From: Ekhidna lutea
Lineage (GTDB): Bacteria; Bacteroidota; Bacteroidia; Cytophagales; Cyclobacteriaceae
Reading direction: 5' to 3'
DNA: 64,000 nucleotides
Assembly: GCF_900188325.1 (NCBI RefSeq)
Contig: NZ_FZPD01000002.1
Span: forward strand, 744,001-808,000
Shown: positions 14,768 through 24,429 of the stretch, piece after piece
How the letters are laid out: each line of letters opens with the position of its first letter
How positions within the stretch are numbered: the stretch's first letter is position 1
Notes under the pieces: model-generated
Seen by the model: the letters and a program-made list of their open reading frames with translations, nothing else
Database searches by the model: none
Told to the model about the DNA's origin: nothing
Translations under genes and position numbers: made by a program

Positions 14768-14831
14768 GGTTCAGAGGCAAAGTGGAAAACGTCTCCTTTC
14801 TTCACTTCAAAGCATCGCTATGGACAGCAAC

Positions 14832-14860
14832 AAAAAACCCCAACCAATAGGTTAGGGTTA
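14832..14860 (-). terminator. Terminator of the acidic-protein operon
   Basis: On the minus strand AACCCTAACC-TATT-GGTTGGGGTT followed by six T, placed 22 bp after the stop codon at 14883. Confidence 0.85.
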
Positions 14861-14882
14861 TACAAAAAATAGTCTCTATAAA

Positions 14883-15575
14883 TTAGTTGTCGTCATCTTC
14901 CTCCTCATCCATATCAGCGTCCATAGCAGCCACCTTTGCTTTTTTCTCGGCAATCAATTTTTCCATTTCAGCAATCCGAACCTCAACTCTTTTGATGGCT
15001 TCTTCTTTCTTAGTCAGCTCCTCTTCTGACACACTGCCATCTGCTTTCATTTTCGCCACTTTCTCTTTAGCTACTGCCAGCCGTTCCTTGCGCTCATTTA
15101 GTTTGTTTTCGTTTTCCTTTATTTCCTCCTCTAGTATTGCCTTCTTCTCATTCACCTTACTGCGAGCCTCTTCAGAACGCAGTTTTCCAAACTCTTTTCC
15201 AGAAAGATCACCCTTATCCTTACCATAGGCATTGCCTTTAGATTCGTCTTCATCATCTTCGTCTCCATCTTCCTCTTCGTCATCTTCGTCTCCATCTTCA
15301 TCCTCTTCGTCTCCATCTTCATCGTCATCTTCATCATCATCGTCATCATCGCCTTCGTCATCCTCATCCTCATCCTCATCGTCTTCGTCACCATCATCCT
15401 CATCCTTTTCATCATCGTCTTCTTTCTTCTTATCCTCATCTTTTTCCTTCTCATCTTTTTCTTTCTTCTCTTTCTTCTCCTTCTTATCTTTCTTTTTGTC
15501 TTGATCCTGAGCGTTAAGCTCCACTGAGCCAAAGATCAAAAAGAACATTACTAGAAATCCTATTAGCTTTTTCAT
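14883..15575 (-). CDS. Secreted highly acidic low-complexity / coiled-coil protein
   Basis: 230 residues. A signal peptide (about 1-22, ending LNAQ) is followed by a Lys/Glu stretch, then about 65 residues almost entirely Asp and Glu (about 50-115), then SKGNAYGKDKGDLSGKEFGK and a long charged coiled coil (about 135-220), closing with another acidic tail. The acidic block comes from GAT/GAC/GAA/GAG simple repeats (DNA 15240-15440), likely to change length by slippage. It lies 1 bp after the lipoprotein at 15577. The poly-acidic block may bind cations such as calcium; that is inference. Confidence 0.7.
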   Translation of the reverse strand: MKKLIGFLVMFFLIFGSVELNAQDQDKKKDKKEKKEKKEKDEKEKDEDKKKEDDDEKDEDDGDEDDEDEDEDDEGDDDDDDEDDDEDGDEEDEDGDEDDEEEDGDEDDEDESKGNAYGKDKGDLSGKEFGKLRSEEARSKVNEKKAILEEEIKENENKLNERKERLAVAKEKVAKMKADGSVSEEELTKKEEAIKRVEVRIAEMEKLIAEKKAKVAAMDADMDEEEDDDN

Positions 15576-15576
15576 A

Positions 15577-15792
15577 TTATTCTATGTCGTTTAGTAAAGA
15601 ATCAATTTCATTTAAGGCTTCATCAGCTTCCGCATCCAATGCTTGAGTTTCGGCCTCCAGGTCGTCATTTAATGTCTGAACAATCTCGGCCTCCTGTTCT
15701 TCGGATATCTCTTCGTTTGCCTCTTTGGAAGAACCTCCTCCACAAGCAGCCAAAAAGAGTACGGCCAGTAATAAAGTGATTGATTTTTTCAT
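15577..15792 (-). CDS. Small acidic lipoprotein
   Basis: 71 residues with a clear lipobox (LFLAACGGG, Cys at residue 17). The mature 54 residues form one acidic helix (EEISEEQEAEIVQTLNDDLE and on to LNEIDSLLNDIE). It is the first gene of a two-gene operon with the acidic coiled-coil protein, separated by a single base, so the two may interact on the cell envelope. Family unknown. Confidence 0.75.
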   Translation of the reverse strand: MKKSITLLLAVLFLAACGGGSSKEANEEISEEQEAEIVQTLNDDLEAETQALDAEADEALNEIDSLLNDIE

Positions 15793-15966
15793 ATTCAGTT
15801 AGGTTATAAGTTTCAATAAAGGTAGTAAGATGCTAATTATTGGATTCAGGTTTATAAATAACCACCTGTTTTCGATATTGTTTGCAAACAAAACAATGAA
15901 AAACAAAACTTATTTCCACCCCACTGAGTAAGGAGGAATAGAAAATAGACTCAACTAGCAATATGG

Positions 15967-16022
15967 CCTGGAATTAATCCGGGATAGTTGCAAGTCCTAT
16001 ATCCCGGCCCTGTGCGGAAGAT
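15967..16022. repeat. R1 palindromic repeat, left-truncated
   Basis: Starts CCTGGAATTAATCCGGGATA, lacks the outer left arm, and ends with the CCCTGTGCGGAAGATG right end seen at 10891-10950. Confidence 0.75.
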
Positions 16023-16030
16023 GATTCTAT

Positions 16031-16108
16031 GGAAGATCCCGGACTAGGCGTCCCCGAATAATCCGGGATACTGCGAGTACATATCCCGGCCCTGTGCCGG
16101 GATCTTCA
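16031..16108. repeat. R1 palindromic repeat, full copy
   Basis: GGAAGATCCCGGACTAGGCG ... ATCCCGGCCCTGTGCCGGGATCTTC. It ends 7 bp before the helicase stop codon, the rightmost member of the family in this window. Confidence 0.9.
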
Positions 16109-16114
16109 AGTCTC

Positions 16115-19100
16115 TTATACTTCTCGTACCTCCCCACTCTTCAGGTATAGCAGATATCCTTCCACCTCATAGCCCATCTGGGCAAGCAAAGAGGCATATT
16201 CCTTTAGCTGGCGGTTATCCTCTGATTTAGGAAAGCCACTTTTGAAGTCAATAACCCTGGCTTTGTTTCCATCTATAACTACCCTATCCATACGCTTCGT
16301 ATCTCCGTCTTTTGGTAGCACTACTACTTCAGTCTTCACCTCACCTATTCCACTAAACCAAGACTTAATTTGTTCGTCTTTCCAAAGATTATTGATCAGG
16401 GTTTCGTATCGTTTGCGGTCTTCCGGAGTGATCTGCATTGACCGTTCATATCGATCCAGCACATCTTTCGTTTGTTCCCAATGAATGATCTCGGAAAGAA
16501 TCTGGTGAAGTAGAATTCCTTCATTTCGTTGCTTTTCGACCTCATCGTCGTAGTAGGCCTTTCCGGTCTTGCGTACGGTCAGCTTCTTACTCCATTTAAA
16601 AGTCGGGTAGCCTTTTAAAGCAGTTAATTGATCCGGGGCTTCTCTATGCTTGACGGGAAGTGTACCCTTATGATAGATGGAAGCCGCAGCATTCCAACCT
16701 TCAGGATTCTCAGAATCAAAATATTTAAACAATAGCTTGGAAGCTGTACCAAACATGGTGTCCTGCTTCTTCGGTGGTGGTTCACAAAAGGCATAAAGTC
16801 CATTTTCTGCCCGTGTAAAAGCTACATACAGCACATTCAGGCTCTCAAGATGCCATTTCGCAAAATCCTTTTTGTAGCTGGGCGAGAAGTGGGTTTTATC
16901 CAGTTCTGACTTATAATCTACCGGTACTGCTTCAATATTATTGTAAGGCGACTGGTACCAGGTAGGTTGCGACATGGCATCAAATCGATAGTTGCAGAAT
17001 GGCACAATCACGATCGGGTATTGGAGCCCTTTAGACTTGTGAGAGGTGATCACCTCCACGGCATCCAATGCTCCGGTTAGCTGAACGGATCGCTTCTTCC
17101 CGGCATCTTCCCACCACTCTAAAAATAAGCGCAAATCAGATCGGTGATTTTTACTGTATTCCAACACGGCATCCTGAAAGGCCTGTAGGTATGCAAATTC
17201 AGCCTTTACTTTGTCCAGTTCAAAACAACGAATCAAAACTTCAGTCAACTCAAGAATGGGAAGGTGAAGCAAATGCTGCTTATACTTGGTAAAACTTCCC
17301 GGTAAGCCTCCGGTCGCGAGTTTCGAAAAGTCTGCATGAGATTCAAAATGTCTGTTCTTACTGTCTTGCTGATAGCGATACACCAGATCGGCTAAAATGC
17401 TTTTATCTTCCGGTTGGATCAGGTGCTTAAAGGCAGAGAGTAACAACTGAACGACTGATGAATTTGCAAGCAACATCCCTTCTGCCGATATCACCTCCAC
17501 TTTGGTTTCCGTCGTGCGTCTGTACTCCAGGACGTGATTGACTATATCTGCGGCATCTCTATTAGATCGGACGAGGATTGCCATATCATTAAGCTGATGT
17601 CCTTCAAGCAAGAGTGATTCAATCACTTCTGTTGTTCGTTCCATTGCGCGCTGCTTCCACTCCCCTCTTTCAGCTTCCAGAAACTCTACTTGTACGAGCC
17701 CATCTACCAATTGATTTTTGGGTGCCACCTCCTGCTCTACTTCATCGTAGGTTGCTAAAATGGTATCTCGCTCTTCAGAAGTAATAATTTCACTCATCTC
17801 ATCTGCCATGATTCGGGGCAATGATGAGAACAGTTTATTATTAAACTCCACAATGTTTCGTGCACTCCGCCAGTTGGTGCTTTTGGTGTGGTCCAGCTCC
17901 GCTGACAAATCCTTTTGGATTCCTTTCAGTAGCAAAGTAGGATCGCCCCCCCTCCAGCCGTAGATAGATTGCTTAGCATCACCTACAACCACATTCTCAT
18001 TTCCGTTTGCAAGACTTTCTTCCAGTAGTGGCTTGAAGTTGTTCCACTGAAACTGGGAGGTATCCTGAAATTCGTCAATAAGAAAATGCGAATACCGGGT
18101 CCCTACCTTTTCGTAGATAAAAGGAGAGCCTGAATCATCTATGATCTGAGAGAGGAAGTCCGGAAGATCTGAGATCATGATAACCTCTTCTTCTCTTTTG
18201 TATTCCTGTAGCTGTTGTGAAAGGTTGGCGATAAGCCCAACAGTAAACAGGTGCTTTAAAATAGCCTTTACCGTCAAGTAGTCTTTCTCATTTTGCTCCA
18301 CATATTCACTCATCTGCTTTAATAAGGCAATACCGTTATTTTCCGCAAACTGAATGATTAAATCTCTTTTAGGGCTCGTTTTGGCTGACCAGGCTGAAGC
18401 ATCATCTGTCGCACTTTGAATGGTCTTATTTATGGAGTAGTCTGCGTTGAGTAATCGATTAAAGAAATTGGGAATGGTACGCTTCTTCCCCCCGCTAAAA
18501 TCGTCCAGTTCTATTCCTGTACCCTCAAGGGCATCAAAAAATTGTTGACCGTATTTTTTGATTGTTTGTTCAAAAGCCAGCTTCTTCTTCAACAACTCAG
18601 ACTTGAGCTCTTTTACTTTCTCCCGGGCTTGCTCATCTTCAAACTGCCCTTTCGGGAGCTTCTTAAATTCTTCTTTGAAAAGCTGCCTGGCCAGCTCGTT
18701 TACATCATCCTTAAATTCATAGCTGCTTCCATCAAGTACTTTGCTCATGGAGAAATCCACCAGCCAATCCCGAAGCTGTTTATTCTCCTCTACTCCCTGA
18801 AATACATGTGAGGTGATAAATTCTGCTACTTTATCTATATCCAGCTCTATCCCAAAACTTCCCTGCAAGCCAATCTCTCGTGAAAAAGCCCGGATTACCC
18901 GATGAAAGAATGTATCAATCGTGGTGATGTTGAAGTAACCATAGTGGTGTAATAGATGTGTCAGCGACTTAGTTGCAGCCTGCATGATTTCATCACGTGA
19001 CTTGCCTAATTCCTCCTCGTAGACTGAAATCAGCTCATGCTTTCCTTTAGAAATATCAATGAGAAATTCGAGTACACGCTCTTTCATCTCTTCGGCGGCT

Positions 19101-19231
19101 CTGTTTGTGAAAGTCACAGCAAGTATGCGCTGATAATAATCAGGGCTCCTCAAGGCCAGCTTTAAATACTCTTTGGCGAGAGTGTAGGTTTTACCCGAAC
19201 CCGCAGAAGATCGATATATGGTGAGCGACAT
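16115..19231 (-). CDS. UvrD-like helicase/nuclease, RecB/AddA type
   Basis: 1038 residues. Superfamily 1A helicase motifs: SSAGSGKT at 8-15 (Walker A), VTFTNRAAEEMKER near 39, LIDEFQDTSQFQW at 384-396 (motif II), VVGDAKQSIYGWRGG at 415-429 (motif III), TSHKSKGLQYPIVIV (motif V region) and LYVAFTRAENGLY (motif VI). The C-terminal region carries a PD-(D/E)XK nuclease: ILLHQILSEI, then DRVVIDGNKARVIDFKSG with the catalytic D...D-x-K. This is the exonuclease V-type subunit that unwinds and trims double-strand breaks for RecA loading. The AddB partner often encoded next to it is not adjacent here. R1 repeats lie just downstream. A terminator separates it from the metalloprotease. Confidence 0.9.
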   Translation of the reverse strand: MSLTIYRSSAGSGKTYTLAKEYLKLALRSPDYYQRILAVTFTNRAAEEMKERVLEFLIDISKGKHELISVYEEELGKSRDEIMQAATKSLTHLLHHYGYFNITTIDTFFHRVIRAFSREIGLQGSFGIELDIDKVAEFITSHVFQGVEENKQLRDWLVDFSMSKVLDGSSYEFKDDVNELARQLFKEEFKKLPKGQFEDEQAREKVKELKSELLKKKLAFEQTIKKYGQQFFDALEGTGIELDDFSGGKKRTIPNFFNRLLNADYSINKTIQSATDDASAWSAKTSPKRDLIIQFAENNGIALLKQMSEYVEQNEKDYLTVKAILKHLFTVGLIANLSQQLQEYKREEEVIMISDLPDFLSQIIDDSGSPFIYEKVGTRYSHFLIDEFQDTSQFQWNNFKPLLEESLANGNENVVVGDAKQSIYGWRGGDPTLLLKGIQKDLSAELDHTKSTNWRSARNIVEFNNKLFSSLPRIMADEMSEIITSEERDTILATYDEVEQEVAPKNQLVDGLVQVEFLEAERGEWKQRAMERTTEVIESLLLEGHQLNDMAILVRSNRDAADIVNHVLEYRRTTETKVEVISAEGMLLANSSVVQLLLSAFKHLIQPEDKSILADLVYRYQQDSKNRHFESHADFSKLATGGLPGSFTKYKQHLLHLPILELTEVLIRCFELDKVKAEFAYLQAFQDAVLEYSKNHRSDLRLFLEWWEDAGKKRSVQLTGALDAVEVITSHKSKGLQYPIVIVPFCNYRFDAMSQPTWYQSPYNNIEAVPVDYKSELDKTHFSPSYKKDFAKWHLESLNVLYVAFTRAENGLYAFCEPPPKKQDTMFGTASKLLFKYFDSENPEGWNAAASIYHKGTLPVKHREAPDQLTALKGYPTFKWSKKLTVRKTGKAYYDDEVEKQRNEGILLHQILSEIIHWEQTKDVLDRYERSMQITPEDRKRYETLINNLWKDEQIKSWFSGIGEVKTEVVVLPKDGDTKRMDRVVIDGNKARVIDFKSGFPKSEDNRQLKEYASLLAQMGYEVEGYLLYLKSGEVREV

Positions 19232-19285
19232 GGATACGAAAATAAGTCTTAGTCAGGCAAGGCAGAAAATTTCAAATCAATATAT

Positions 19286-19320
19286 AAAAAAAGCCACTGC
19301 AACAAAGTCACAGTGGCTTA
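19286..19320 (-). terminator. Terminator of the M4 metalloprotease gene
   Basis: On the minus strand AAGCCACTG-(11 nt)-CAGTGGCTT then a T run, just after the stop codon at 19342. Confidence 0.9.
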
Positions 19321-19341
19321 TCAACTTAATCCAAATAGCTG

Positions 19342-22300
19342 TTATTCTTTAACAAATTTATTGGTTACAACTTCACCATCTTGTGGAATCATGCGCATCA
19401 CATAAATACCTTTAGGAAGACTGGCAATATCAATGGTAATAACGCTCATTTGCTCAGGTAAAACCTGCTTCATCAGCATTCCTGATAAGCTATAAATCTC
19501 AATGGACCTAAGGGTAGCTCCAGCATTTCTCACCTGAATACTATTTGTAGCCGGGTTTGGATACATCGTGTAATCATAGGTGGAGGTGTTTGCAGGCTTG
19601 GCTGATTCAGCTCTTCTTGCACTAGCGCTTTGAGCGGTTTGTGTCACCTGTACATCACTAAACTCCGCTGTACTAAGCGCTCCGTAAGAATGAGAAGTAA
19701 CCGCTAATCCTACATATGCTGTTTGTCCCATGTTTACACTTCTTGTTCCAATTTGCTGCCAATTTCCGTTGGTATCAGAAACGTAAGAGGTGAACGTATT
19801 TCCACTTCTCACAATTCGAATAAATTCCGGCGTTTGAACGCTATTGTAACCTTTACCTTTTGCATTTGCTCCTGTTGAGTTTCTGTATTCCAGTTGAGCC
19901 TGCGTTCCGGTCAACAATGGATTTGCAACTACAGCGGTCATTGCAAATTTTGAATTTGCATCCAGTGATTCCCTAAACATGACTGCCGCTTTCGCCTCAC
20001 GGTGTGTATTCTGCAATGAATTTACCCGTGCAATAATTTCTCCATCACCATTGAGCTGCTGATAAGTAAAGTAAAACGAATCAGACTTTTTACCGATTCT
20101 TCGACCAGAGCCAGAAAGCTCAAAATTGCCGTCGATGTGACAGATAGATCCTGTAGCACCCACATTTCCTACATCTGCAGATGTCCATGGTGAAGGTGCA
20201 TCCGTGCAGTATGCAAAATCCTGAACAATACTGGCGGACCCAGAACCTGAGAATGTGCCAGTATATGCGCGATACATGTCTTCACTATTAACATCAGTGA
20301 CAGTACCATTTAACTGGAAGTTGCGCGCTCTATCATCCGCATCATTAATGTCACTAGAATTCACTTTGATAGGAATTAAAGCAATGGTTTCATCAAATGC
20401 GTTTAGTTCATTATCTGTAAAGTACATTGTCAGATCATACGTGGCGTTACTATTTTCCACTTCAATCCCAAATGCTTTTGAAGGTCTTGCCGTAGAAATG
20501 TTTGAGAACACGCTAAAGCTTGACCCTTCGTCTGTTACTGAAAGCGTGACACATCCTAAATCCTCGGATGTATTCTCAATCATCCCGATAAGTGCTCCAT
20601 CCTGATCACTCATGAAGTAAACCACTGAACCTTTATTCACAGACGCGGAGGCAGTTGAACCTGCTTGCGTCTCAATGCCAAGTGGCGTGGCTGTCACAGT
20701 CACGTTATCAATAGCAAAACTGAACTGGGTTCCAGCGTTGGTGTCATTGAACCATTTCCATCCCAGTATGAAATCTTCACCATCCAGATCTCCCAAAGTT
20801 GCGGTATACGTCCCGCTGGTGGTTTCAGCACCCAGCACTCCGTCTCCAACAAACTTTTGTACAGGTTCAAACCATACACCATCCAGCGAGTACATCAACT
20901 CGCCATGATCATAAATAACACTATGATCCAGGGCATCTCGCTCACCGCCAGCTTCCCAGTCGAAGCTTACTGTCACATCCTTCGTTCCTTTAGCGTTGAT
21001 AACGGGCGAAAGTAACATTACAGATGTCGGAGAGTTTTGGTCGTAGAATGGGATATCTGTGATTCCATCACTAATGTAAGCCCTTCCAGCTGCAGTCAAA
21101 TCTCCATTGACTTTCCACATGTTATTCCCTTCAGATAAGGTTACTGAAGACCACCCCGTAGGAAAACCGAATGTGTCAAAGGTCTCTGTAGGTAATAATT
21201 CCATCACGCTACTACCGGTTCTTGGGGTAAAATCATTGTCTGAGATTGAAAATTCCTGCTTGAAAAATTCCCCGTTAAAAACGTATGAAAGACTTATAGT
21301 TTCTACATTTTCAATATCTGCATCATCGTACACAGTTATATCAACTCTTTGAGTTTCTGTGCCACTAAAAGTCAATGTTCGCGTTGAAATATCATAATCG
21401 TATCCCTCTGAAGCAGTGGTTCCGGCTGTGCTTAAATTCACAGTAGTACCAGACGGAACCTCAACACTTGAAATGAACACTGGATACACGTTGAAATCTT
21501 CACAACCATTTAAATCATTGTCCTCACTGTAGATTAACGGATTGCTATCGCTGAACATGATGGTATTAGGCTCACCTATGCTATAGGCCTCACCAACATT
21601 AACCGCATGCCAGGCATTAGTTGTCTGAATCTCTTCATCTGAAGCAAGTCCAAATAGTGTTTGAGCTGTCAAAATGGACACTTCTCTCATCTCAGCGTAA
21701 GTTGCGTTCGGAGATAACAGTGTCTCAGATATGTAAGCAATCTGAGAAGCTCGATCATAGCCCAGGCCATTTACAGCATATGACTCGCCCGCATCATTGA
21801 TTTGATCATCTTGCGCACTTTTATTCAATCCTACTGAAAACGACTGCCCACTTCCTGTTACAAGTAAGTAGTACCATTTATTCAGTACTCCACTGTTTGT
21901 ATGCACCCCGCATTGATCATTGGTTAGACCTGGCGTACAACCTACTTGATTAATCCAGTTTTCTCCACCATAAGAATCCGGGTCTCCGGCAGCTTTAGGA
22001 TCATCCATCCATCTCAGGGCTCTCGCCATTGGATCTCCTGGCTGAAGTCCTCCATCTCTTTCGTCTACTTGCTCACCAATTCCCCACGGATCGAATTCTA
22101 AAGAAGCATCTATCTCGGTCAGCACGTAAGACTCAACAGCAGCTGCCCAAATATCTGAGAATCCCTCATTCATAGCACCCGATTCACGTGCGTAAACCAG
22201 ATCAGAAGTATGCTCGCAAATACCATGTCCAATTTCATGGGCACAAACATCCATTGATGTGAGAGGTGCAAAACTTCCATCAGGATTCGTTCCTCCCTGA

Positions 22301-23583
22301 TAGCTTCCGTCACCATATGTCATAGATTCTCCATTCCAGAAGGCATTATCATAGGCGTTTCCATAATGGACGTAATTGAAAAGCTTAGCGCCCTGATCAT
22401 CATAGCTATTTCTTCCGTGCTTCTGTTCCCAGTAATTAAGCACGACCTCAGCTCCCCAATGTGCATCTAATGCTATGTCATCATTATTAGCTTCGTTTCC
22501 TAGCGGGTATGGAGTGGTGTTAAAATCATCCACTCTGTGCTCAGATTCATTCCATATATTATCAGCTACCTCAGGATGAAGAACGGTACCGTCACCATCA
22601 GCAATTGCCACAGAGAGTGGTGTTACCAGCTGGGTGTATATGACCAATGGTACTGCATCTGGCACAAGTCCATCGTAGGATCTGGTTTCATTTGCTACCC
22701 CAGTTGGAGTAAATCCGTTTAACACCCAATTACCATTGCTATCCTGAGAAGTATCAAAATTTCTCGTTCCTGCATATCGGGTATCCCCGGTTGCCTGAGT
22801 ACTCTGCACTCGTTTTTTTTCTACTGTCTCAAGAATTTCATCTTTGGAGTGTCCGTTCGCATGTTTGATCGTCGCATCAACCAGGAGGACTTCTCCAGTA
22901 GCAGCATCGACATAGATATCATCTCTTGACAATGGCTCTGCCGCGTAAATATCAAACTTGTAAGCCAGCGATACATCTACTTCAAGTGTATTGTAATTAT
23001 CAACTAAAACCAGGTCTCCTTTTGGGTAGGCTTCCTGATACGCCGCGTCGAAATCTGGCCCTGAGCCTAAGCTTGCGATATAGTCCCAAGCGTACAAGCT
23101 GGCATCTATATGAGAAAGTGCTGCTGCCAAAGCATCAGCCTCTGAAAGTGAGGGTGTGTTGATCAAAGAGGGAGAAAGCGCATAATATTCTGCTGCGAAC
23201 CCCGTCACCACTCCTTTTCGTGACAAAGCCTTAATTACTCCATGTTCGGCTTTTATCCCATTAGTGTACTGCCTAAACTGTTCCACAGTAACACCATGTG
23301 ATGTAGTAATAGATTCAGAAACGAACTCCGTTTCAGTTCCATACCCCAAAACTGACTGTAAGAATGCCGGAACTTCTGACACAGCCAGTGTAGCCCCGGA
23401 TTCATTCATTTTAATAATCGAAGGAGTACCTCTATTAGCATCCATCGTGTAATCAGAAACTCTTGAATCAGAAGATAAATTGTTTGCAATGTCTTGAGAA
23501 GACAATTGCCCATTAGCTGAAAGTAACCCAAAGCAACAAAAGAATGCAGCCTGAATCACCTTTGTAAATAGTGATTTTAACAT
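19342..23583 (-). CDS. M4-family metallopeptidase with beta-domains and T9SS sorting tail
   Basis: 1413 residues, much longer than thermolysin. Signal peptide 1-25. FTP/PepSY propeptide about 30-245 (FAAEYYALSP, then YVDAATGEVLLVD). Catalytic domain about 265-665: HEIGH at 449-453 with ICEHTSDLVY after it, and the zinc-ligand Glu in GAMNEGFSDIW near 470. Then a Calx-beta-like unit (about 690-790, ending VYDDADIENVETISLSY), a jelly-roll-like region (about 800-960), and a laminin-G/DUF1349-like domain (about 1190-1325). A T9SS type A domain closes it (YPNPATNSIQV, LPKGIYVMRM). A secreted protein-degrading enzyme feeding on extracellular protein is the likely role. It is monocistronic. Confidence 0.92.
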   Translation of the reverse strand: MLKSLFTKVIQAAFFCCFGLLSANGQLSSQDIANNLSSDSRVSDYTMDANRGTPSIIKMNESGATLAVSEVPAFLQSVLGYGTETEFVSESITTSHGVTVEQFRQYTNGIKAEHGVIKALSRKGVVTGFAAEYYALSPSLINTPSLSEADALAAALSHIDASLYAWDYIASLGSGPDFDAAYQEAYPKGDLVLVDNYNTLEVDVSLAYKFDIYAAEPLSRDDIYVDAATGEVLLVDATIKHANGHSKDEILETVEKKRVQSTQATGDTRYAGTRNFDTSQDSNGNWVLNGFTPTGVANETRSYDGLVPDAVPLVIYTQLVTPLSVAIADGDGTVLHPEVADNIWNESEHRVDDFNTTPYPLGNEANNDDIALDAHWGAEVVLNYWEQKHGRNSYDDQGAKLFNYVHYGNAYDNAFWNGESMTYGDGSYQGGTNPDGSFAPLTSMDVCAHEIGHGICEHTSDLVYARESGAMNEGFSDIWAAAVESYVLTEIDASLEFDPWGIGEQVDERDGGLQPGDPMARALRWMDDPKAAGDPDSYGGENWINQVGCTPGLTNDQCGVHTNSGVLNKWYYLLVTGSGQSFSVGLNKSAQDDQINDAGESYAVNGLGYDRASQIAYISETLLSPNATYAEMREVSILTAQTLFGLASDEEIQTTNAWHAVNVGEAYSIGEPNTIMFSDSNPLIYSEDNDLNGCEDFNVYPVFISSVEVPSGTTVNLSTAGTTASEGYDYDISTRTLTFSGTETQRVDITVYDDADIENVETISLSYVFNGEFFKQEFSISDNDFTPRTGSSVMELLPTETFDTFGFPTGWSSVTLSEGNNMWKVNGDLTAAGRAYISDGITDIPFYDQNSPTSVMLLSPVINAKGTKDVTVSFDWEAGGERDALDHSVIYDHGELMYSLDGVWFEPVQKFVGDGVLGAETTSGTYTATLGDLDGEDFILGWKWFNDTNAGTQFSFAIDNVTVTATPLGIETQAGSTASASVNKGSVVYFMSDQDGALIGMIENTSEDLGCVTLSVTDEGSSFSVFSNISTARPSKAFGIEVENSNATYDLTMYFTDNELNAFDETIALIPIKVNSSDINDADDRARNFQLNGTVTDVNSEDMYRAYTGTFSGSGSASIVQDFAYCTDAPSPWTSADVGNVGATGSICHIDGNFELSGSGRRIGKKSDSFYFTYQQLNGDGEIIARVNSLQNTHREAKAAVMFRESLDANSKFAMTAVVANPLLTGTQAQLEYRNSTGANAKGKGYNSVQTPEFIRIVRSGNTFTSYVSDTNGNWQQIGTRSVNMGQTAYVGLAVTSHSYGALSTAEFSDVQVTQTAQSASARRAESAKPANTSTYDYTMYPNPATNSIQVRNAGATLRSIEIYSLSGMLMKQVLPEQMSVITIDIASLPKGIYVMRMIPQDGEVVTNKFVKE

Positions 23584-23669
23584 AGTGATAAGGTTGAATT
23601 AGTAATTGTATTTATTCCATAAAAAATGGCAATGTACAAAGACTGTATTTTTTTTTCAAAATATTATAT

Positions 23670-23712
23670 CTGCATGCATACCTTTTTTCAGTATAATAAT
23701 CTGCATGCATAC
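23670..23712. promoter_or_regulatory. Two direct copies of CTGCATGCATAC, 31 bp apart
   Basis: Copies at 23670-23681 and 23701-23712, about three helical turns apart, each with the palindrome TGCATGCA. They lie about 90 bp upstream of the M4 protease start and in the intergenic region shared with the divergent TonB-like gene, so they may bind a regulator. Inference only. Confidence 0.4.
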
Positions 23713-23790
23713 TTATTATAAGGGCAAAACACTATAAAAAGAAAGATAAGCGCATATTAATTCCAATGTTATCTTAATGTTAACAAATAA

Positions 23791-23820
23791 TTGCGCAGAT
23801 TTTGATTTTTCATAACTTTG
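23791..23820 (+). promoter_or_regulatory. Bacteroidota-type promoter of the TonB-like gene
   Basis: TAACTTTG at 23813-23820 matches the -7 box TAnnTTTG, and TTGC at 23791 sits 18 bp upstream in the -33 position. The start codon follows 58 bp downstream. Confidence 0.55.
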
Positions 23821-23878
23821 AGATAACATTACATCCTCACCTAGATAATATTTAGGAAACATTAAAGGAAACACGATT

Positions 23879-24238
23879 ATGAAAAAACAATTACTGATAC
23901 TTACAATGGTGCTGTGTGTACTTGGGGTACAAGCAACTAATGGAGATGGTGAAGCGGTAAATCCAAAACCAACTAACTACAAAGAAGTGATCTCTACCAT
24001 TGATTATCCTCAGGTATGCAAGGAAAAAGGCATTGAGGGAAAAGTAATTGTGACTTTGAAAATAAATAAAGAGGGAAAAGTAATTAATCACAGGTTTGAA
24101 GAGTACCCATGCTCTGATCTTAGAGATGCTGTAAAAGATATTCTACCAAACTTGAACTTCGAACCTGCAAAAAATGCAGCAGGACAATCGGTTGTTGGAT
24201 TAATCGCAGTTCCTGTTAACTTTAAGCTAACTATCTAA
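23879..24238 (+). CDS. TonB C-terminal-domain-like periplasmic protein
   Basis: 119 residues. Signal peptide 1-19 (ending VQA), then a single TonB_C/energy-transducer-type domain: YPQVCKEKGIEGKVIVTLKI, NKEGKVINHRFEEYPCSDLR, LNFEPAKNAAGQSVVG, VPVNFKL. It lacks the N-terminal membrane anchor and proline linker of true TonB, so it may be a free-standing receptor-associated domain. Own promoter and terminator, so monocistronic. Confidence 0.75.
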   Translation: MKKQLLILTMVLCVLGVQATNGDGEAVNPKPTNYKEVISTIDYPQVCKEKGIEGKVIVTLKINKEGKVINHRFEEYPCSDLRDAVKDILPNLNFEPAKNAAGQSVVGLIAVPVNFKLTI

Positions 24239-24265
24239 TTTAGAAATAAGTTAGATCAATTTGTA

Positions 24266-24298
24266 GACCGCTCTGATTCTTCAGGGCGGTTTTTTTTG
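24266..24298 (+). terminator. Terminator of the TonB-like gene
   Basis: ACCGCTCTGA-TTCT-TCAGGGCGGT followed by eight T. Confidence 0.9.
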
Positions 24299-24374
24299 TG
24301 CCTAAGTCTTCTTCGATCTCATTCGTCCCCACTTAAAGTGGTGGGACGACTCACCTTTCAACCTTTTTATATTA

Positions 24375-24417
24375 TTTACGTTTAGCAATTTTATTATTTA
24401 ATTTACATTTAGAAATT
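24375..24417. promoter_or_regulatory. Direct repeat upstream of the first PadR gene
   Basis: TTTACGTTTAGCAATT (24375-24390) and TTTACATTTAGAAATT (24402-24417), 27 bp apart and 13-54 bp before the PadR ATG. The position suits autoregulation by PadR. Inference. Confidence 0.45.
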
Positions 24418-24429
24418 AAAGTCTATGTA

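Noticed and set aside
15152-15532. Other-frame Lys/Met/Arg-rich and Ser-rich frames
   Set aside because: They are shadows of the poly-acidic gene's simple repeats on the same or opposite strand.
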